A DNA stretch of 64,000 bases from Lentisphaeria bacterium. Lineage in GTDB: Bacteria; Verrucomicrobiota; Lentisphaeria; Victivallales; Victivallaceae. The notes below the pieces were generated by a model, which had not been told where the DNA came from, made no database searches, and saw nothing but the letters and a program-made list of their open reading frames with translations. Below are positions 23,404 through 31,430 of this stretch, one piece after another (the first letter of the stretch is position 1; each line of letters opens with the position of its first letter). The translations under genes and the position numbers were made by a program. Location: NCBI GenBank assembly GCA_017508385.1, contig JAFVZB010000011.1, positions 23,525 to 87,524 on the forward strand, given 5' to 3'.

Positions 23404-25148
23404 ATTTTCCGCTTATTTTCGGCTGCTTTCTTTTTCAATGCTTCAGCACGTCTTGTTTCAGCAGCTTTGGTTGACTCCAACACCGGTTTTGAGTTGAAAC
23501 CGAGTTCCCGTATTTCAAGCATACTTCCGGCATCTGCATAGACAAAGTGGTGCGTTTTGCCTTTTTCGGCGGAACGGTAGTTACGTCCGATGTAATAGAT
23601 TTTGAGTGAAAGCGTCTTCTTTCCTTTAAGGGCGGGAACCAGAGCCGGAACATTGACTTCAAAGACTCCGAGTCCTCTCTGCTGGGCGCGGAAAGCATAC
23701 AATCTGCCGCTCTCTTCATCAATGAATTTCACCGCAAACTCTCCGTAAGTGTCACTTGCCATATCCATCAGGAAGTACGGAGTTTTGTCAAAATCGACCT
23801 TGACATGTTTGAGAGTCGCAAACGGAGCATCATTTTCGCTTCCGTTCCAGCGTCTCATCAGAACTGCCGGTTCACTTTTGCGGACTATCGAAAGCAAATC
23901 TTTGTTTTTGAAAATCTGACCGTCAACATTTTTTTCGACAACAAAGTCAACTCCGGGAGCGGTAAAGACGTTGAGTTCGCAACTGCCTTTACGGGGAGTG
24001 ATTTTTGCCTCTGCAATACGTTTGGCAACCGCCTTGTCATCGAGCCATCCTGCCGGCATCGGAACAGGTTTTATCACCGGATTTTCCAGCAAAGCAGGCA
24101 TCATCGGCTCATCAAGTTCGGTGGTGATATTTCCCTTTACCCTGAAGTTGACCATGCGTTTTTCAGCAAAAAAATAGTTTTCAAGGTCGATTTCAGGAGC
24201 TACTTTGATTGCAACAGCCCCGTTGAGGGTGTTATCCTTAACTGTTATCTGATTGGGAACTTCGACACAGTAAACAACTGCGTTGCGCTGAGGACTGGTA
24301 TTAGTTGATATCTGGCTGGATTCAACGATAACCTGACTGCCGATCCCATGGATATCATATTTGCGGAAATTGTATATGGCAGTATAGCCGCCGCCCTCCG
24401 CTCCGAAGCGGCAGGCAATGCAGTGAAGTGAGCCATAGTTGTCTATCCACCTCTGGTCTGCTCCGTTGCAGAGCGGAACTCCGAGCATATTGTTGACAAA
24501 CATATATCCCTGCCGGTTGATGATGGCGGCACGGTCAAACATACGCTCAGGAGTCATCAGCCAGAAGTCACGCAGAACTGCCCAGTCACAGCGGTTTTCC
24601 ACCGCACTCATACAACGGATAAACTCGCAGTTTGAAAGAGTAAAAAGCGTGCTTTGCGCCCCTTTGAGCGTTTCGACCGCCGTTCCGGAAGAGTGAAAAA
24701 AGCGGCAGTGGTCAATAAAAATCAGGCTTTTGTCGATGTTGTCATTGGTGAGAACGATATGCTGCTTTCCACCGGAAAAACTGAATCCTGAAATATTCAC
24801 CGCCCAGAAAGTAGTGTAGTTGAAGGTGATGGCATTTCTGTCTTTCTGAATTATGCGGGCTCCGTCACTTTTGAGTGACACATCGCTGATGTTCATGGTT
24901 CCTTTGACAATATATGTTCCCTGCGGAAAATACACTGTACGCTGGTCGTGGGCGGCCTTGAATTTTTTGTATGATCTGCTGCCTTTGCCGAGAGCCTTCA
25001 TCGCCGCTTCACAGGCACGCCGGATCGCTGCCGTATCATCGGTTTTTCCGTCACCTTTCGCTCCGAAATCCCTGACATTGTACGTGTTTTGTGCCACCGC
25101 CGCAAACACAAAGGCTAGTACGGTAATAAATAATGTTATTTTTTTCAT
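23400..25148 (-). CDS. Secreted pectate-lyase-superfamily protein, larger paralogue
   Basis: 582 aa. Signal peptide MKKITLFITVLAFVFAAVAQ, then YNVRDFGAKGDGKTDDTAAI (Pectate_lyase_3 start), beta-helix to about residue 330, and a C-terminal beta-sandwich-like module (about 430-550). It ends in a basic, helical tail (TRRAEALKKKAAENKRKM). The ATG at 25148 follows GGGGGT. It overlaps the next gene by 4 nt and sits 73 nt after the pseudopilin gene. A cell-surface or secreted polysaccharide-active role is likely; substrate unknown. Confidence 0.78.
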   Translation of the reverse strand: MKKITLFITVLAFVFAAVAQNTYNVRDFGAKGDGKTDDTAAIRRACEAAMKALGKGSRSYKKFKAAHDQRTVYFPQGTYIVKGTMNISDVSLKSDGARIIQKDRNAITFNYTTFWAVNISGFSFSGGKQHIVLTNDNIDKSLIFIDHCRFFHSSGTAVETLKGAQSTLFTLSNCEFIRCMSAVENRCDWAVLRDFWLMTPERMFDRAAIINRQGYMFVNNMLGVPLCNGADQRWIDNYGSLHCIACRFGAEGGGYTAIYNFRKYDIHGIGSQVIVESSQISTNTSPQRNAVVYCVEVPNQITVKDNTLNGAVAIKVAPEIDLENYFFAEKRMVNFRVKGNITTELDEPMMPALLENPVIKPVPMPAGWLDDKAVAKRIAEAKITPRKGSCELNVFTAPGVDFVVEKNVDGQIFKNKDLLSIVRKSEPAVLMRRWNGSENDAPFATLKHVKVDFDKTPYFLMDMASDTYGEFAVKFIDEESGRLYAFRAQQRGLGVFEVNVPALVPALKGKKTLSLKIYYIGRNYRSAEKGKTHHFVYADAGSMLEIRELGFNSKPVLESTKAAETRRAEALKKKAAENKRKM

Positions 25149-25221
25149 TTGTTTACCCCCGGTGTTATAGTTAATGTATGACTGCCTGTATTGTTTTCAT
25201 AGAGATAGTTTTTCTATATTG

Positions 25222-26151
25222 TTATTTGTTTACGCCATACCAGAACATCCAATTATCATCCCGTTTGACAAAATCTGTCGGTTCGCTGCCCGCCATGGAG
25301 CTTACGTGACCATCGAGCATCAGCATATTGATACGGCTGTTATGACGGAAACTGGCGCCCTGACCTGCGGCGTAACTTATGCGGTGGGAAATGCCGTGCG
25401 GTTCGATTGCCATTTCTTTTACGTTATAAGTTCCACCGGAAAAGGCAGTTTCCGGATTTACTCCGGGAGCCACCTGTATTTCAGTTGAAGCAAGTACACC
25501 GGAAGGATTTTTCAGTTTGACTATCTTTATCTGGGGAACATTGAGTTTACCGCTCTTCATGTAAGGAAAAATCAGCAAATTCAAACCGTAGTTGGTTCCT
25601 GAGTGAAACACTCCATAGCCCGGACATTTTGTCCATTGGACTCCCTGATATGGTCTTGAGCGGGTTTTGGATATGGAAAAATGGATAAAACCGTTGTTTT
25701 TCAGAGTATTTTGCCCGTTGATACTCCAAACGTTAAAGCTCGCATTCAAGGTGGGAATGAAATCCCCGTAGCTGTCTGTATAGAAAGAGACCGCATACCC
25801 GAGATTTTTCAGGTTGTTTTGACAGGTTGAACTCTTTGCCCGCTCCCGTGCCTGAGAGAGAGCCGGCATCAGTATGCCTGCCAATATAGCTATGATTGCG
25901 ATAACAACCAATAGTTCTATAAGGGTAAAGGAATACGCGGGGAGAGAGGGAAACTTCTTTTCCCGTGAAAAGAAGTTTCCCTCTCTCCCCGCCCCCCTCT
26001 CACCCTTCAAGAAAAGCGGAGTACTTTTTTGAAAATAATACAACGGCGAAGCACATATTTGACAAGTTTTGCTCACCAGAAGTTCGATCAAAGTAAAACT
26101 GCTGCCTTGTCTCTTCCCGGCGGAATTGAGGTTTACTTTTCCGTTTTTCAT
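25222..26151 (-). CDS. H-X9-DG pseudopilin with an in-frame repeat insertion and two FTLIELLV motifs
   Basis: 309 aa from the ATG at 26151 (7 nt after AGGAGG; the ATG at 26157 is too close to that site). The protein has a leader [10 protein letters not shown] near residue 19, then 48 foreign residues ([13 protein letters not shown] ... FPSLPAYS), then a second [16 protein letters not shown] and the usual [16 protein letters not shown]. The C-terminus has [12 protein letters not shown], an exact H-X9-DG motif. The foreign part is encoded by a dispersed hairpin repeat (25930-26097). Which leader is processed is unclear; only the second keeps the full hydrophobic helix. First gene of the pectate-lyase operon, divergent from lacI. 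Confidence 0.82.
   Translation of the reverse strand: MKNGKVNLNSAGKRQGSSFTLIELLVSKTCQICASPLYYFQKSTPLFLKGERGAGREGNFFSREKKFPSLPAYSFTLIELLVVIAIIAILAGILMPALSQARERAKSSTCQNNLKNLGYAVSFYTDSYGDFIPTLNASFNVWSINGQNTLKNNGFIHFSISKTRSRPYQGVQWTKCPGYGVFHSGTNYGLNLLIFPYMKSGKLNVPQIKIVKLKNPSGVLASTEIQVAPGVNPETAFSGGTYNVKEMAIEPHGISHRISYAAGQGASFRHNSRINMLMLDGHVSSMAGSEPTDFVKRDDNWMFWYGVNK
25930..26097. repeat. 168-bp in-frame insertion containing hairpin repeat copy B
   Basis: Includes a perfect 25-bp inverted repeat (25937-25961 with 25966-25990; loop CCGT) plus the tail shared with copy A. The insertion has a length divisible by three and no stop in the pilin frame. It lies precisely between two versions of the FTLIELLV coding stretch, which differ at 7 of 24 bases, so it is not a simple target-site duplication. 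Confidence 0.8.
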
Positions 26152-26176
26152 TCTCATGCCTCCTTGTTTTTGGATT

Positions 26177-26194
26177 AACTTAAACGTTTAAGTT
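26177..26194. promoter_or_regulatory. Perfect 18-bp palindrome, likely LacI-family operator
   Basis: AACTTAAACGTTTAAGTT is fully self-complementary with the central CG typical of LacI/GalR operators. It lies 26 nt upstream of the pseudopilin ATG and 165 nt before the LacI gene, where it could control both directions. Confidence 0.75.
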
Positions 26195-26358
26195 GCGCAA
26201 TAAAAATACACCGGAAAAAGCGTTTTGTCAAGATGCAAATTGCCTTGAAAGTCAAAAAAAACAGATAAAATCTTGAAAAAAAAGTGATAATTTGTAGAAA
26301 ATCCTGAAAGATGGTATATTTTATAGATGATTTACAAAGCATAACCGGAGCAAAAACA

Positions 26359-27357
26359 ATGAAAGTACGCCTTAAAGATATTGCCGCACGGACAGGGCTT
26401 TCAATAGCAGCTGTTTCGAGAGCGTTGTCTGACAAGAGCGACATATCTCCTGAGACAAAAGATATGGTGCGCCGCATAGCCGGTGAAATGGGATATATTC
26501 CCAACATCAATGCCCGCAATATGAAGAGCGGACGCAGCGGAACTGTCGGTATGCTTACCAGCCATCTTGTGAATGCCCTGACCGCAGAGCGCACCTCATA
26601 TTTGATTCGCAAACTGCAAATGAGAAATATCAAGCTGCTGATTTCAGAATTTGCCGACAACTCCATCGAGTGGCTGCTCCAAAACCGGGTCGATGCCATC
26701 ATTGCAGGAAGTATGTTTATTCCCGAGATGGTGCAGCAGCTCAAGGATATATCAAAACGCTGTCTTGGCAATGATTTCCCCATCATCACATTCGGTACTG
26801 TCCACATTCCCGGAACCGATGCCGTCAAGCTGGATTATATCGAAAGCGGATACAAGCTGGCAACCCATCTCTACGATTCAGGCTGCCGCTCTTTGCTGGT
26901 AACCTGCGGAGGAGTCATGTCACGCCGTGAAGACGGCATACGTCAGGCGGCACTGGAGCGCGGCTTGCCGATGCCGGAATTGATTTTGGATAAAGAACCA
27001 ACTCTCGCTTCGGAATACCACGCAGTAAAAGAGTATCTTGCCAATGCAAAAACATTGCCGGATGGCATAATCATACACAACAATCACTCTGCAATGGGAG
27101 TCTTGACTGCTCTGCGGGAACATGGAATCAGGATCCCGCAGGATATGCGTGCTGCCATTCTTGAAGATGCCGGTATCGGACAATACTTCACTCCGCCGCT
27201 TACGACCTGCGGTTTCGACCACTTTCTGTTGACTGACCAGCTTTGGAAAATACTGGAGTACCGCCTCGACCATCCGGGAGCGAGGGGGGCAGACATAATC
27301 AAAAGCATACCTCCGGTCTTGAAGATACGCGAATCGAGCGCATCCGACGGCAAGTGA
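26359..27357 (+). CDS. LacI/GalR-family transcriptional regulator
   Basis: 332 aa. The N-terminal HTH reads MKVRLKDIAARTGLSIAAVS with the hinge helix region NARNMKSGRSGTVGML, followed by a periplasmic-binding-protein-like sensor domain (about 60-330). The ATG at 26359 has a GGAG site 9 nt upstream; earlier in-frame starts do not. It is divergent from the pilin/pectate-lyase operon, with a perfect palindrome in between, so it probably represses that operon until a sugar inducer binds. The inducer is unknown. Confidence 0.9.
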   Translation: MKVRLKDIAARTGLSIAAVSRALSDKSDISPETKDMVRRIAGEMGYIPNINARNMKSGRSGTVGMLTSHLVNALTAERTSYLIRKLQMRNIKLLISEFADNSIEWLLQNRVDAIIAGSMFIPEMVQQLKDISKRCLGNDFPIITFGTVHIPGTDAVKLDYIESGYKLATHLYDSGCRSLLVTCGGVMSRREDGIRQAALERGLPMPELILDKEPTLASEYHAVKEYLANAKTLPDGIIIHNNHSAMGVLTALREHGIRIPQDMRAAILEDAGIGQYFTPPLTTCGFDHFLLTDQLWKILEYRLDHPGARGADIIKSIPPVLKIRESSASDGK

Positions 27358-27371
27358 CTTTGCTGAAACTC

Positions 27372-27461
27372 AGAGGATTTTTCCGTCGAGGGATATGGTT
27401 ATCACCCGGGTCGGGATGGGTTTGCCTGATTTTTCTATCGCACGGGATGTTATTGCCGCTG
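27372..27461. repeat. 90-bp exact direct repeat, copy 1 (orphan 3' end of ferredoxin-like gene)
   Basis: Identical over 90 bp to 29092-29181, 1,720 bp away in the same orientation. It reproduces the last 29 codons of the ferredoxin-like gene (minus strand) and ends in TGA, but the DNA upstream of it is unrelated to that gene. It marks the left border of an inserted segment. Confidence 0.85.
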
Positions 27462-27512
27462 CTCCTGAAATGACAAGAGAGGTACTGGGAAAGAGTGGAA
27501 AAACTGAGCCAG

Positions 27513-28886
27513 TCAAATAATAACAACTGCAGGAGTTGTTGCATTTTTAAGCACAGGAACACCGTCAACAAGAAGAGTAAGTCCTTTTCCGTACGCAAAA
27601 TGCTCGCCATTCCGGTCAAAGATCATGGAAACAGTTTTGCCGCGGCAGGGAAGATTTTCAAGCAGGAAATAATCCCATTCCGCAGGAATCAATGGATTTA
27701 TCCTTACCGTGCCGTCGCTTTGCGGACGGAACCCTGCAAGTCCGGTTATAACAAGATCACAATAAGTTGAGTGATTGTAATTAAGACTGCGTGCGCCCAA
27801 GTCAGTGTACCAGACACCATTTTCAGGATCATAACTTTCTGCCAAATGAGGAACACCATCCTTGTAATGGCACATCGTATAAGTTTTCAGCAGTTTGAAA
27901 TAATCTTCGCTGCTGACAAAATTCTGTTTGTAATTATTCAACAGATTTGCCATACCGTCCAGAGCCTGGGAAGATGCAAACGGCCAGCACCATCCATTCC
28001 ACATACACTTACCGGGTGCGCTGTGTTCGACAAGATAATCCTCGTGATTTTTTTCCAGGGTACGCAAACCGTACGGAGCGCAGAAATACTCTTCATCCAT
28101 AATATATTTCCATGCGCAGCTGAAATCCTCATCGGGCATATTATAGCACCACGGTATATATCCCTCCAACTCAATGCCGTTGATAAAGAAGCGGTTATCA
28201 CGCCTTCTGTCAACAAAGAATGAGCGTTTTCTGTTCCATACCAACCTTTGAAACACCGTCTTGAGCTGCCCGGCTTTCCGGCGGAACATCCCGGCATCAT
28301 CAGTGCGGTTCAGCATGGCGGCAGTTTCTGCCAAAGCAACGGCATCAGCATACATGTAACTGTTTAATGTACTGCGGTATCCTTCGCCGCCATGGCTTTG
28401 ACCGTAACTCAATGCGAGAAGAGCAAATTCCATTCCGTCGCGGTCCGGAATCTGCCAGAAAAGTCCGTAATTACTGTCAAACCGTTCTTTTTCCCATTCT
28501 TCGTAATTGGACTTCATTGCTTCATAAAGTTCTTTTGCCATTTCATACTCACCGGAAACAATGCAGTATTTCATGCAGCTGTTTGCCAACGGAAAACTGT
28601 AAAGGCGCGGCTGGGCTTCACTGCTGCACCAGAAGGAAATGTAATCACGCATGAATTTCCGGTCTTTAATCCAACGCCCCTCTGCAATATGATGATGTGC
28701 CGGACAACTGATCGTGCCGTCAACGCCGGAATGAATTACCGGAATAGAAAATTCAGTTATAATGTATTTCCCGTTGGCTCGCTGAAAAATATGAGTTGAG
28801 TAAGCCTCCCAGCGGTAACGGAAGATTTCCTCTATGTGCGAATCAGGACACAAAAAACTTGGAACAAGCTGGCTAAAATTTTCCAT
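27513..28886 (-). CDS. MGH1/GH63-like (alpha/alpha)6-barrel glycoside hydrolase
   Basis: 457 aa, no signal peptide. Family-like pieces include ISFWCSSEAQPRLYSFPL, ANSCMKYC, EWEKERFDSNYGLFWQ, DRDGMEF, YMYADAVALAETAAML, CMWNGWCWPFASSQAL and SLNYNHSTYCDLVITGLAG. This pattern is typical of the (alpha/alpha)6 hydrolases grouped with mannosylglycerate hydrolase, GH63 and GH78; the C-terminal part (GRTVRINPLIPAEWDYF-like) recalls GH78 tails. The ATG at 28886 follows AAGGAG. It is the main cargo of the segment between two 90-bp repeats and would be co-transcribed with the ferredoxin-like gene. Substrate not determinable. Confidence 0.7.
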   Translation of the reverse strand: MENFSQLVPSFLCPDSHIEEIFRYRWEAYSTHIFQRANGKYIITEFSIPVIHSGVDGTISCPAHHHIAEGRWIKDRKFMRDYISFWCSSEAQPRLYSFPLANSCMKYCIVSGEYEMAKELYEAMKSNYEEWEKERFDSNYGLFWQIPDRDGMEFALLALSYGQSHGGEGYRSTLNSYMYADAVALAETAAMLNRTDDAGMFRRKAGQLKTVFQRLVWNRKRSFFVDRRRDNRFFINGIELEGYIPWCYNMPDEDFSCAWKYIMDEEYFCAPYGLRTLEKNHEDYLVEHSAPGKCMWNGWCWPFASSQALDGMANLLNNYKQNFVSSEDYFKLLKTYTMCHYKDGVPHLAESYDPENGVWYTDLGARSLNYNHSTYCDLVITGLAGFRPQSDGTVRINPLIPAEWDYFLLENLPCRGKTVSMIFDRNGEHFAYGKGLTLLVDGVPVLKNATTPAVVII

Positions 28887-29089
28887 AGATACTCCTTAAT
28901 CTTCAAAGGGGGGTTATCATTGTGTTTCAATATCCTGATTTTTGCGGCAATGAACACAAAGGCTGTTATTATTATGGCGGTTTGGATTAGAAATATAGCA
29001 TATAACCCATGTTTTGTCAAACTCTCAAATCCGCCTTTATCCATAAAATCTTTCAGCATGGATGCGTGCTTTCGGCAAAGCCGGTGTTT
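28832..29089 (-). pseudogene. C-terminal scrap of a membrane transporter
   Basis: Directly after the ferredoxin-like stop the same frame runs open through KHASMLKDFMDKGGFES and one clear TM helix (LYAIFLIQTAIIITAFVFIA) followed by a basic end. This looks like the last helix of a multi-pass carrier (MFS- or SSS-like) whose upstream part is missing at the repeat border. An ATG at 29059 could in principle make a 75-aa peptide. The tail overlaps the hydrolase start by 55 nt, consistent with a former transporter-hydrolase gene pair elsewhere. Confidence 0.5.
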
Positions 29090-29842
29090 TTAGAGGATTT
29101 TTCCGTCGAGGGATATGGTTATCACCCGGGTCGGGATGGGTTTGCCTGATTTTTCTATCGCACGGGATGTTATTGCCGCTGTTCCTCCGCAACAGGGAAC
29201 TTCCATCCTCAAAATTGTCACAGAGAGAATGTTGTGACTTGCAAAAATCGCAGCGAGCTTTTCGATGTATTCATCTGCCGCTCCGTCAAGTTTCGGACAG
29301 AATACGATGAGCTTTTTCCCCTTGAGGAAATCAGCGTGGAATGCTCCGTATGTGTGTGCCACACAGTCGGCTGAGACAAGTATATGTGCGTTATCAAAAA
29401 ACTCCGACTGCGGATTGAGCAGTTTCAACTGCACGGGCCACTGGCGCAGTTCAGACTGGGTATTCCCGGCTGGAGCTCCGTCTGAAATGTTTTCGTCGAA
29501 CACCACCTCTGTTGATTTGAGATAATCCAATGCTCTCTTGTAAAGCTCATCTTCATTGTGGTCCTTGAGGTGCTGCAAGTGGGCGGCGACAGCGGATGTT
29601 CCGCATCTAATCACGTTTGCCATGACTTTTTCTTCGTCGTATGATTCAGCTTTGCGCTCGATCACTCTTATTGCATCCTGCGGACAACGCTTTATGCACG
29701 CTCCGAGCCCGTCGCAGAACACGTCGCTTACCAGACACGCTTTGCCGTTGACTATCTGCAAGGCTCCTTCAGGACAGTTGGGAATACACTCACCGCATCC
29801 GTTACACCTGGCTTGGTCGATCTGAATGATTTTGCGTTTCAT
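29090..29842 (-). CDS. Ferredoxin-domain (4Fe-4S) protein
   Basis: 250 aa. Residues 1-60 hold two cluster motifs: CNGCGECIPNCPEGAL, complete, and CDGLGACIKRCPQDAI, where Leu replaces the second Cys. The remainder includes LVSADCVAHTYGAFH and VPCCGGTAAITSRAI and is conserved in a family of small redox proteins of unknown role. It overlaps the HD gene by ATGA. Its last 90 bp are duplicated at 27372-27461, which marks it as the target of an insertion; the gene itself is intact, with TAA in place of the older TGA. Confidence 0.8.
   Translation of the reverse strand: MKRKIIQIDQARCNGCGECIPNCPEGALQIVNGKACLVSDVFCDGLGACIKRCPQDAIRVIERKAESYDEEKVMANVIRCGTSAVAAHLQHLKDHNEDELYKRALDYLKSTEVVFDENISDGAPAGNTQSELRQWPVQLKLLNPQSEFFDNAHILVSADCVAHTYGAFHADFLKGKKLIVFCPKLDGAADEYIEKLAAIFASHNILSVTILRMEVPCCGGTAAITSRAIEKSGKPIPTRVITISLDGKIL
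29092..29181. repeat. 90-bp exact direct repeat, copy 2 (inside the ferredoxin-like gene)
   Basis: Covers the last codons of the intact ferredoxin-like gene and matches 27372-27461 at every position. Right border of the inserted segment. Confidence 0.85.
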
Positions 29843-30483
29843 AATCTGGTTTCCTCATCAAGACGTGAAAAAAATTCCGACATAAATTTTGCTCTTTCAA
29901 CTGCGATGCGTGCTCCGGGAAGAGTCTGCATCACTTCCGGCAGTTTGCTCAACTTGACCAGATATTCACGGTACGCCGTATCCTGCAAGCTGTATGCAGG
30001 GGAGTTCAATGCTTCGTCACGGGTGTTGTGAAGACGTGCTCCGCACTTTCCGGCAAAAAGGAAAGCCCTGCCGATGCCGACCGCTCCGAGGGAGTCGAGT
30101 TTGTCGGCATCGAACACTATTTTTTCCTCGAGGCTCACAGGATAGATTTTTCCTCTGAAACGGTGGCGCAGAACCGCAGAAACGATGCGCTCACGCAGCT
30201 TGTCGGGAATATCTCTGGTCAACAAATAGCTGTTGGCAAGTTGAGCTCCGAGTTGAGCGTGGCAACACTTTCCGCTCTGCTCATCTTCGAGCGGACGGGC
30301 GATATCGTGGAGCCACACCGCCATACACACGCAAAAGGCATCTGCCTGCGGAATTTCCCGCAAAAGCATCTGAGCATTTTGCAATACTCTTTTGGTATGG
30401 TCAAAATCGTGGCAGCCGCCTGTACCGCCGAGTTTTTCTGCGGCGAAGCGGGATGCTGATATCAGCTCTTTTTGTTCATCCAT
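29839..30483 (-). CDS. HD-domain phosphohydrolase
   Basis: 214 aa. The metal-binding motifs appear in order: H in CHDFDHTKRV, HD in WLHDIARP, a His in CCHAQLGAQLA and D in FDADKLDSLGAVGIGRAF. This layout matches YedJ-type HD proteins, which hydrolyse nucleotides or phosphate esters in the cytoplasm. GAGGAG precedes the ATG at 30483. It overlaps the ferredoxin-like gene by 4 nt, so the two are made together. Substrate unknown. Confidence 0.82.
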   Translation of the reverse strand: MDEQKELISASRFAAEKLGGTGGCHDFDHTKRVLQNAQMLLREIPQADAFCVCMAVWLHDIARPLEDEQSGKCCHAQLGAQLANSYLLTRDIPDKLRERIVSAVLRHRFRGKIYPVSLEEKIVFDADKLDSLGAVGIGRAFLFAGKCGARLHNTRDEALNSPAYSLQDTAYREYLVKLSKLPEVMQTLPGARIAVERAKFMSEFFSRLDEETRL

Positions 30484-30518
30484 AAAAATGCTCCTCTATT
30501 CAACATAGAAGATAGCAC

Positions 30519-31430
30519 CTATTGCGGTAAAATCAAGCGCAATACTGCGGCAAGAAGAAATAATATCACGGCTTTGAGGGAAAAGTTTGCCTTCAACTCC
30601 TGTTTTGCCGCACAATATGCCTCTTTGTACGCCCTGCGTTTCAGCGCGAGACGGGTCAATCCGCGATAGTGTTTTGCCAGATGAGAAAGTAAAATCTGCA
30701 ACAGTTCTGCTTCGCTCTTTTCTGTGCGGCGTGAGATATCGGGGAGCTGCTCTTTTATCAACCCGAGCACGGTTATTCCTGCGTTATACATTTTGGCTGT
30801 ATCCGAACTCTGATTGCCCTGATGCAGACGGTAATACACCGGAACATCCTGAGAGTGAATGAACTTACCGTACTGCGCCAGCTGAAGATAAAAATACCAG
30901 TCGTCGCACGGAACTGTTCCGGTCACAAAAACAATACCGTTCTTTTCGACTGTCTCTTTGCGGAACATAACGCAACTTGTGCTGTGGATTTTGTTTTGTT
31001 CCAGCTCGGAAACAAACGCATCACCTCCGACAATGCCGTAGTCGGGAATATCTATGGTGTCTGAGCTTCCGAAAACTTCGATGGGAGAATAGACCAGCAC
31101 CGCCCCACTGTCTGAGTCGAGCATTTGCTTTTGGATAAGCAGTTTGTCTTTGTGCCACAAGTCGTCGTGGTCGAGCAGTGCGATGTACTTGCCGCTGGCG
31201 GCAGAAATTCCGGTGTTGCGGGCGGATGCCACTCCTCCGTTGGGTTGAGTGATGACCACGATGCGCTCATCGGTGAAGCCTGCTATTATTTCCCGGGTCG
31301 GCTCACGGCTGCCGTCGTCAACGAGAATCAGCTCAAAATCGGTGAAGCTCTGTTGCAGAACCGAGTTCACCGTTTCGATGAGCAGAGCTCCTGTATTATA
31401 TACCGGAATGATGACGGATATCTCAGCCAT
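30519..31430 (-). CDS. Family 2 glycosyltransferase
   Basis: 303 aa. A GT-A fold is evident at the start: MAEISVIIPVYNTGALL, ELILVDDGS, GGVASARNTGISAASG and the D-x-D-like LLDHDDLWH; the acceptor-side segment CDDWYFYLQLAQYG follows. The C-terminus ends in a hydrophobic helix (VILFLLAAVLRLIL) that would anchor it to the membrane. It should transfer an activated sugar to a surface glycan. The ATG shares one base with the symporter stop (TAATG), showing coupling. Confidence 0.87.
   Translation of the reverse strand: MAEISVIIPVYNTGALLIETVNSVLQQSFTDFELILVDDGSREPTREIIAGFTDERIVVITQPNGGVASARNTGISAASGKYIALLDHDDLWHKDKLLIQKQMLDSDSGAVLVYSPIEVFGSSDTIDIPDYGIVGGDAFVSELEQNKIHSTSCVMFRKETVEKNGIVFVTGTVPCDDWYFYLQLAQYGKFIHSQDVPVYYRLHQGNQSSDTAKMYNAGITVLGLIKEQLPDISRRTEKSEAELLQILLSHLAKHYRGLTRLALKRRAYKEAYCAAKQELKANFSLKAVILFLLAAVLRLILPQ

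Noticed and set aside
25930..26097. Simple tandem duplication of the FTLIELLV coding stretch
   Set aside because: The two stretches differ at 7 of 24 bases, mostly at third positions, while the repeat inside is nearly identical to another copy; a fresh duplication would be identical.
29092..29181. Insertion-sequence ends (inverted repeats of a transposon)
   Set aside because: The 90-bp repeats are direct, not inverted, correspond to the 3' end of a host gene, and no transposase lies between them.
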